This document shows positions 7,572 through 9,227 of a DNA stretch of 9,227 nt, in pieces (the stretch's first letter is position 1; every line of letters begins with the position of its first letter). Made by a program: the position numbers and the translations under genes. This DNA is from Helicobacteraceae bacterium (GTDB lineage: Bacteria > Campylobacterota > Campylobacteria > Campylobacterales > Sulfurimonadaceae): the NCBI GenBank assembly GCA_015488855.1, contig WFMY01000028.1, positions 1 to 9,227 on the forward strand. The letters are read 5' to 3'. The notes under the pieces are model-generated. The model was not told where the DNA came from, made no database searches, and worked only from the letters and a program-made list of their open reading frames with translations.

Positions 7572-7788
7572 TATACTTAGAGATACCACACGCTTGGTTT
7601 GGTGTGGGTGGATGCTCTTTGAGGTAGATTAGGTCTGCTAAAGTTTGATCAAGCACCTTTTTTTGTTGGAGTATTGGGAGCATAAGATTATCTTTTTCAT
7701 TGAGGGGGATATCCCAGTCTAGAAGTATCTTCTGCACTTCATCATCGAGTTCTTGGAGTGCATTTTTTATGTGTATTATTGAGTTCAT
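7561..7788 (-). CDS. Small protein of unknown function
   Basis: I do not recognise this 75-residue protein. It is acidic, soluble and mostly helical in appearance (IIHIKNALQELDDEVQKILL, then IPLNEKDNLMLPILQQKKVL and ADLIYLKEH). It has a Pro-rich turn and a short tail with one Cys (ACGISKYRED). There is no signal peptide or membrane helix. It is likely real because a consensus promoter (7794-7822) sits immediately upstream on the same strand and its coding region fills the space exactly up to the end of the secretion operon, with stops 3 bases apart. There is no ribosome binding site between promoter and ATG, and no other start codon in the first 30 codons, so translation probably starts on a leaderless mRNA. 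It is convergent with the secretion operon and so is not co-transcribed with it. Confidence 0.7.
   Translation of the reverse strand: MNSIIHIKNALQELDDEVQKILLDWDIPLNEKDNLMLPILQQKKVLDQTLADLIYLKEHPPTPNQACGISKYRED
7631..7664 (+). terminator. Possible intrinsic terminator of the secretion operon
   Basis: AGG-tc-TGCT (7631-7639) can pair with AGCACCT (7652-7658), giving 7 pairs with a 2-base bulge and a 12-base loop, running directly into seven T residues (7658-7664). It lies about 75 bases past the stop of the last pseudopilin gene, in the antisense of the small gene. The stem is weak, so this is tentative. Confidence 0.3.
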
Positions 7789-7793
7789 TTTGG

Positions 7794-7822
7794 ATTATAT
7801 AATATTTGTCTATGATTGTCAA
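7794..7822 (-). promoter_or_regulatory. Consensus sigma70 promoter for the small minus-strand gene
   Basis: On the minus strand, TTGACA (complement of 7817-7822) and TATAAT (complement of 7794-7799) are separated by exactly 17 bases: a perfect match to the sigma70 consensus with ideal spacing. Only five bases (CCAAA) lie between the -10 box and the ATG at 7788. Transcription starting the usual 6-8 bases after the -10 would begin at or next to that ATG, leaving no room for a ribosome binding site. Confidence 0.8.
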
Positions 7823-8083
7823 ACGCTGTAATATAAATGAAGTTTTTTTATTCTAAAATCTCTTTTTCAAAAAATATACTTGAAACAATTTTTAAAACTA
7901 CGCTTTCCAATATTTCAGTAAAAGTAAAGGAATAAGATTTGCTTTTTAGAATTTAAAAAAGAGTTTCCTCTCCAAATACTTTTTCTTCCACTCCTTGCAA
8001 TAATTTTATATTTTGCAAATAATAAAAACAAACTTCTAATGCTTGACATGATCATAGCCTCATTCAAGAGTGATATGACTTGG

Positions 8084-8110
8084 TACCCCGTTGAATAATC
8101 GAACTGGGTA
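8084..8110. repeat. Inverted repeat, 9-base arms
   Basis: TACCCCGTT (8084-8092) and AACTGGGTA (8102-8110) are reverse complements except for one C/T mismatch, around a 9-base loop (gaataatcg). It is GC-rich compared with its surroundings and is followed by ATTATAGATTTT rather than a T-run. It could be a protein-binding site, a recombination site or a remnant; no function can be assigned. Confidence 0.45.
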
Positions 8111-8275
8111 ATTATAGATTTTATGAGATTTTTTTGCCTGAGGGAGAAAACATATATAGTTGACTATACTTGATGACATATGATAGAATTTGAATTGAAG
8201 AAGTAGAGTATTTTATAATAGAAAACTTAAATATTTTTCAAAAAGAAACTAGAAATAAGCACTAAAAAAAGTTAT

Positions 8276-8297
8276 TGTGGCTAATATGTGACTAATT
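8276..8297. repeat. Two 11-bp tandem repeats, possible integrase arm sites
   Basis: TGTGGCTAATA (8276-8286) is followed directly by TGTGACTAATT (8287-8297), matching at 9 of 11 positions. The 11-base period places both copies on the same face of the helix. Tyrosine recombinases bind such short direct repeats as arm sites near their att core, and a tRNA-fragment att site lies 75 bases away; the functional link is inference. Confidence 0.5.
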
Positions 8298-8371
8298 GTA
8301 TTTTTATTGAAACTTAAAGTAGCTATTTTAGTTCGGTATTTACGATGTTTCGAGTGATTTTTGCATGTGAA

Positions 8372-8394
8372 TGGTGCGGATGAAAGGACTTGAA
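8372..8394 (-). other. tRNA 3'-end fragment (tRNA-Leu-like), probable att site
   Basis: Read on the minus strand, the 23 bases parse exactly as a tRNA 3' end: T-loop TTCAAGT (8394-8388), 3' T-stem CCTTT (8387-8383), acceptor strand CATCCGC (8382-8376), discriminator A (8375) and CCA (8374-8372). The T-loop fits the TTCRANY rule and C61 is present. The 5' T-stem that should precede it would be AAAGG but is CATTA, and no tRNA body follows, so this is a fragment that begins exactly at the T-loop. A 5' acceptor of GCGGATG with this T-loop is typical of bacterial tRNA-Leu. Tyrosine recombinases that target tRNA genes leave such duplicated 3' ends at one junction. The CCA points left, so the chromosome should be to the left and the element, with its integrase, to the right. 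Confidence 0.75.
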
Positions 8395-8490
8395 TAATGT
8401 TATTTTATGGATTTCCTTAAAGTAGGGATATTCCTCAATCAATCCCAATAAATAGGGTTATAAATCATATTATATTAAATAATTTTCAGG

Positions 8491-8496
8491 TATAAT
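8491..8496 (+). promoter_or_regulatory. -10 box of the integrase gene
   Basis: A perfect TATAAT lies 55 bases before the integrase ATG. At the -35 distance there is only TATTAT, in an AT-rich stretch. Promoters with a strong -10 and AT-rich upstream sequence instead of a -35 are usual in Campylobacterota. Confidence 0.5.
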
Positions 8497-8501
8497 AATA
8501 C

Positions 8502-8540
8502 TATCTTTTACCGTATGCAGGTAGCCATAGGGTATCTTTT
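8502..8540. repeat. Direct repeat TATCTTTT in the integrase leader
   Basis: TATCTTTT occurs at 8502-8509 and again at 8533-8540, 31 bases apart, flanking a small TACC (8509-8512) / GGTA (8520-8523) inverted repeat. It lies between the -10 box and the ribosome binding site (TAAGG, 8541-8545) of the integrase gene, so it could be an operator or a recombinase-binding site. Short enough to be chance. Confidence 0.3.
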
Positions 8541-8551
8541 TAAGGTTTATT

Positions 8552-9112
8552 ATGTCAAATAAAATCAAATCTAATATGTACACAGGTGTGTATTATACAA
8601 TACTACAGAGTAACATCAGAAATACAAAAGACAAAGACAAAAGTTTTTACATTACATATAAGGATTTTAGAGGTAAAAAAGTATGGTTGAAAATTGGTTT
8701 ATTCTCTAATGGGATTAGAGAAGCTTATTGCCATGAAAAAAGAAATGAAATCATTAATAAGCAAAAACTTGGAGAGAATCCTACAGTCGTAAAAAATAAG
8801 AGAGTTTTAAAAGATGTCACTACTTTTAATATGGTTGCTGAAAAATACCATGCTAACAGAAAATTAAAATTATCTGCAGTAAATTTAAGAGATGCAAAGT
8901 CTCATTATGAAAATCATATAGAACCCTATCTTGGCAATATGGATATTGAAGAAATCACAGAAGATGACATTGAAAATATAATGATTGATAAAACATCAAA
9001 ACTTGCGAATAAAACTGTAAATATAATAGTTGAAAAAATATCTACTATATTTAATTTTGCAACTAGAAAGAAATTAGTAACCATTCAGAACCCCAAAACC
9101 CAAATGGTATAA
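8552..9112 (+). pseudogene. Tyrosine recombinase (integrase), truncated before the catalytic domain
   Basis: Integrases of this family insert genomic islands or prophages at a short att site, often a tRNA gene. The 186 residues cover only the DNA-binding half. An arm-binding-like segment (about 29-68) contains SFYITYKDFRGKKVWLKIG. A core-binding helical domain (about 90-180) holds TFNMVAEKYHANRKLKLSAV, HYENHIEPYLGNMDIEEIT and KTVNIIVEKISTIFNFATRK, and ends at the usual NP. Full-length relatives are about 350-400 residues, and the whole catalytic domain with its Arg-His-Arg-Tyr residues is missing, so it cannot recombine DNA. The start ATG has TAAGG at 8541-8545, 6 bases upstream. The frame breaks near a 7-base near-duplication (9090-9103). 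Skipping it gives NPNGIKIA, closer to the expected family sequence, then another stop at 9121. A transposase-like frame follows. Its position beside a tRNA-fragment att site supports the integrase call. Confidence 0.75.
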
Positions 9113-9134
9113 AAATTGCTTAAAAAAGTACATT

Positions 9135-9227
9135 ATGACAGAACAAGAAGCTATAGATTTTTGCAAAAATGATCCAGAGTCAGCAGCTAAAATAATATTG
9201 ATGGTTGAGAAACTAGAAGAGAGAATA
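9135..9227 (+). CDS. Start of a probable IS66-type transposase, 3' partial
   Basis: The frame begins at the ATG at 9135 and runs off the window after 31 codons. It starts MTEQEAIDFCKNDPESAAKI and ends in LMVEKLEERI. A short helix with 'CKNDPE' followed by a leucine-repeat helix with a 'vEkLEeRI' ending resembles the N-terminus of IS66 TnpC transposases, where a coiled coil precedes the zinc finger and catalytic domain. Only this fragment is visible, so the call is tentative. There is no clear ribosome binding site (AAAAAAG upstream) and no obvious IS terminal repeat in the 22 bases between the integrase stop and the ATG. If it is an IS element, its insertion probably removed the rest of the integrase. 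Confidence 0.45.
   Translation, partial: MTEQEAIDFCKNDPESAAKIILMVEKLEERI

Larger units (their letters stand above)
7789..8551. other. AT-rich region without convincing genes; boundary of an integrated element
   Basis: About 760 bases carry no convincing coding sequence on either strand. What it holds, left to right: the promoter of the small minus-strand gene (7794-7822); an inverted repeat (8084-8110); an 11-bp tandem repeat (8276-8297); a minus-strand tRNA 3' end (8372-8394); the -10 box of the integrase gene (8491-8496); and a direct repeat (8502-8540). It is visibly more AT-rich than the secretion operon. I read it as debris at the junction between chromosome and an integrated element. 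Confidence 0.6.

Noticed and set aside
7586..7607. CCACAC/GTGTGG hairpin as a terminator for the secretion operon
   Set aside because: It lies inside the small minus-strand gene and no T-run follows on either strand.
7915..8049. 44-codon minus-strand frame in the gene-free region, with TGAGG 8 bases before its ATG
   Set aside because: It is short, low-complexity and basic, with no recognisable motif. The ribosome binding site alone is not enough to call a gene, although it would be the first candidate if transcripts were found there.
8043..8075. TTGACA at 8043-8048 as a plus-strand promoter
   Set aside because: No -10-like hexamer lies 16-18 bases downstream, and no gene follows within range.
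8083..8105. Second tRNA 3' end (minus strand, TTCGATT ... GGGGTACCA)
   Set aside because: The spacing fits, but there is no matching 5' T-stem, the implied 5' acceptor (ACCCCGT) would start with A, and no tRNA body is present.
1..9227. CRISPR array, toxin-antitoxin pair or defence system
   Set aside because: I found no regularly spaced repeats of CRISPR type and no gene pair with toxin, antitoxin or defence motifs. The only accessory genes visible are mobile-element remnants.

Overview
The window looks like part of an AT-rich bacterial chromosome. The best guess is a Campylobacterota organism related to Sulfurimonas. That rests on low GC, Lys/Ile-rich proteins, prepilin leaders ending in Ala before FTL, and an AT-rich integrase promoter with a good -10 box but no -35. 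It is inference; no rRNA or other taxonomic marker is present.

Positions 1-7557 hold a tightly packed plus-strand operon for a type II secretion system (T2SS), whose start lies left of the window. The order is GspK-like minor pseudopilin (5' end missing), GspL-like, GspM-like, GspN-like, GspC, GspD secretin, GspE ATPase, then two pseudopilins resembling GspI and GspJ. Eight of the nine genes begin by overlapping, or within 2 bases of, the gene before, so translational coupling is likely. GspC, L and M form the inner-membrane platform that links the GspE motor to the GspD outer-membrane channel, and the I, J and K pseudopilins would form the pseudopilus tip. The inner-membrane GspF, the major pseudopilin GspG, GspH and the prepilin peptidase are not in the window.

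A small minus-strand gene of unknown function (7561-7788) meets the operon tail to tail with 3 bases between the stops. It has a consensus sigma70 promoter placed so close to its ATG that the mRNA is probably leaderless.

Positions 7789-8551 are a mostly gene-free, AT-rich stretch that I read as the edge of an integrated element. It carries an inverted repeat, an 11-bp tandem repeat and, at 8372-8394 on the minus strand, an exact tRNA 3' end (T-loop, 3' T-stem, acceptor strand, CCA) with no tRNA body. Its acceptor and T-loop suggest tRNA-Leu. This is what a tRNA-targeting integrase leaves as an att site, and its orientation puts the chromosome on the left and the element on the right.

To the right (8552-9112) is the N-terminal half of a tyrosine recombinase that ends before the catalytic domain. 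It is followed 22 bases later by the start of another reading frame that resembles the N-terminus of an IS66-type transposase and runs off the window. The element therefore appears to be decaying. I see no evidence of an undescribed defence or other novel system; the most notable items are the tRNA-fragment att site, the compact and reordered T2SS operon, and the leaderless small gene.
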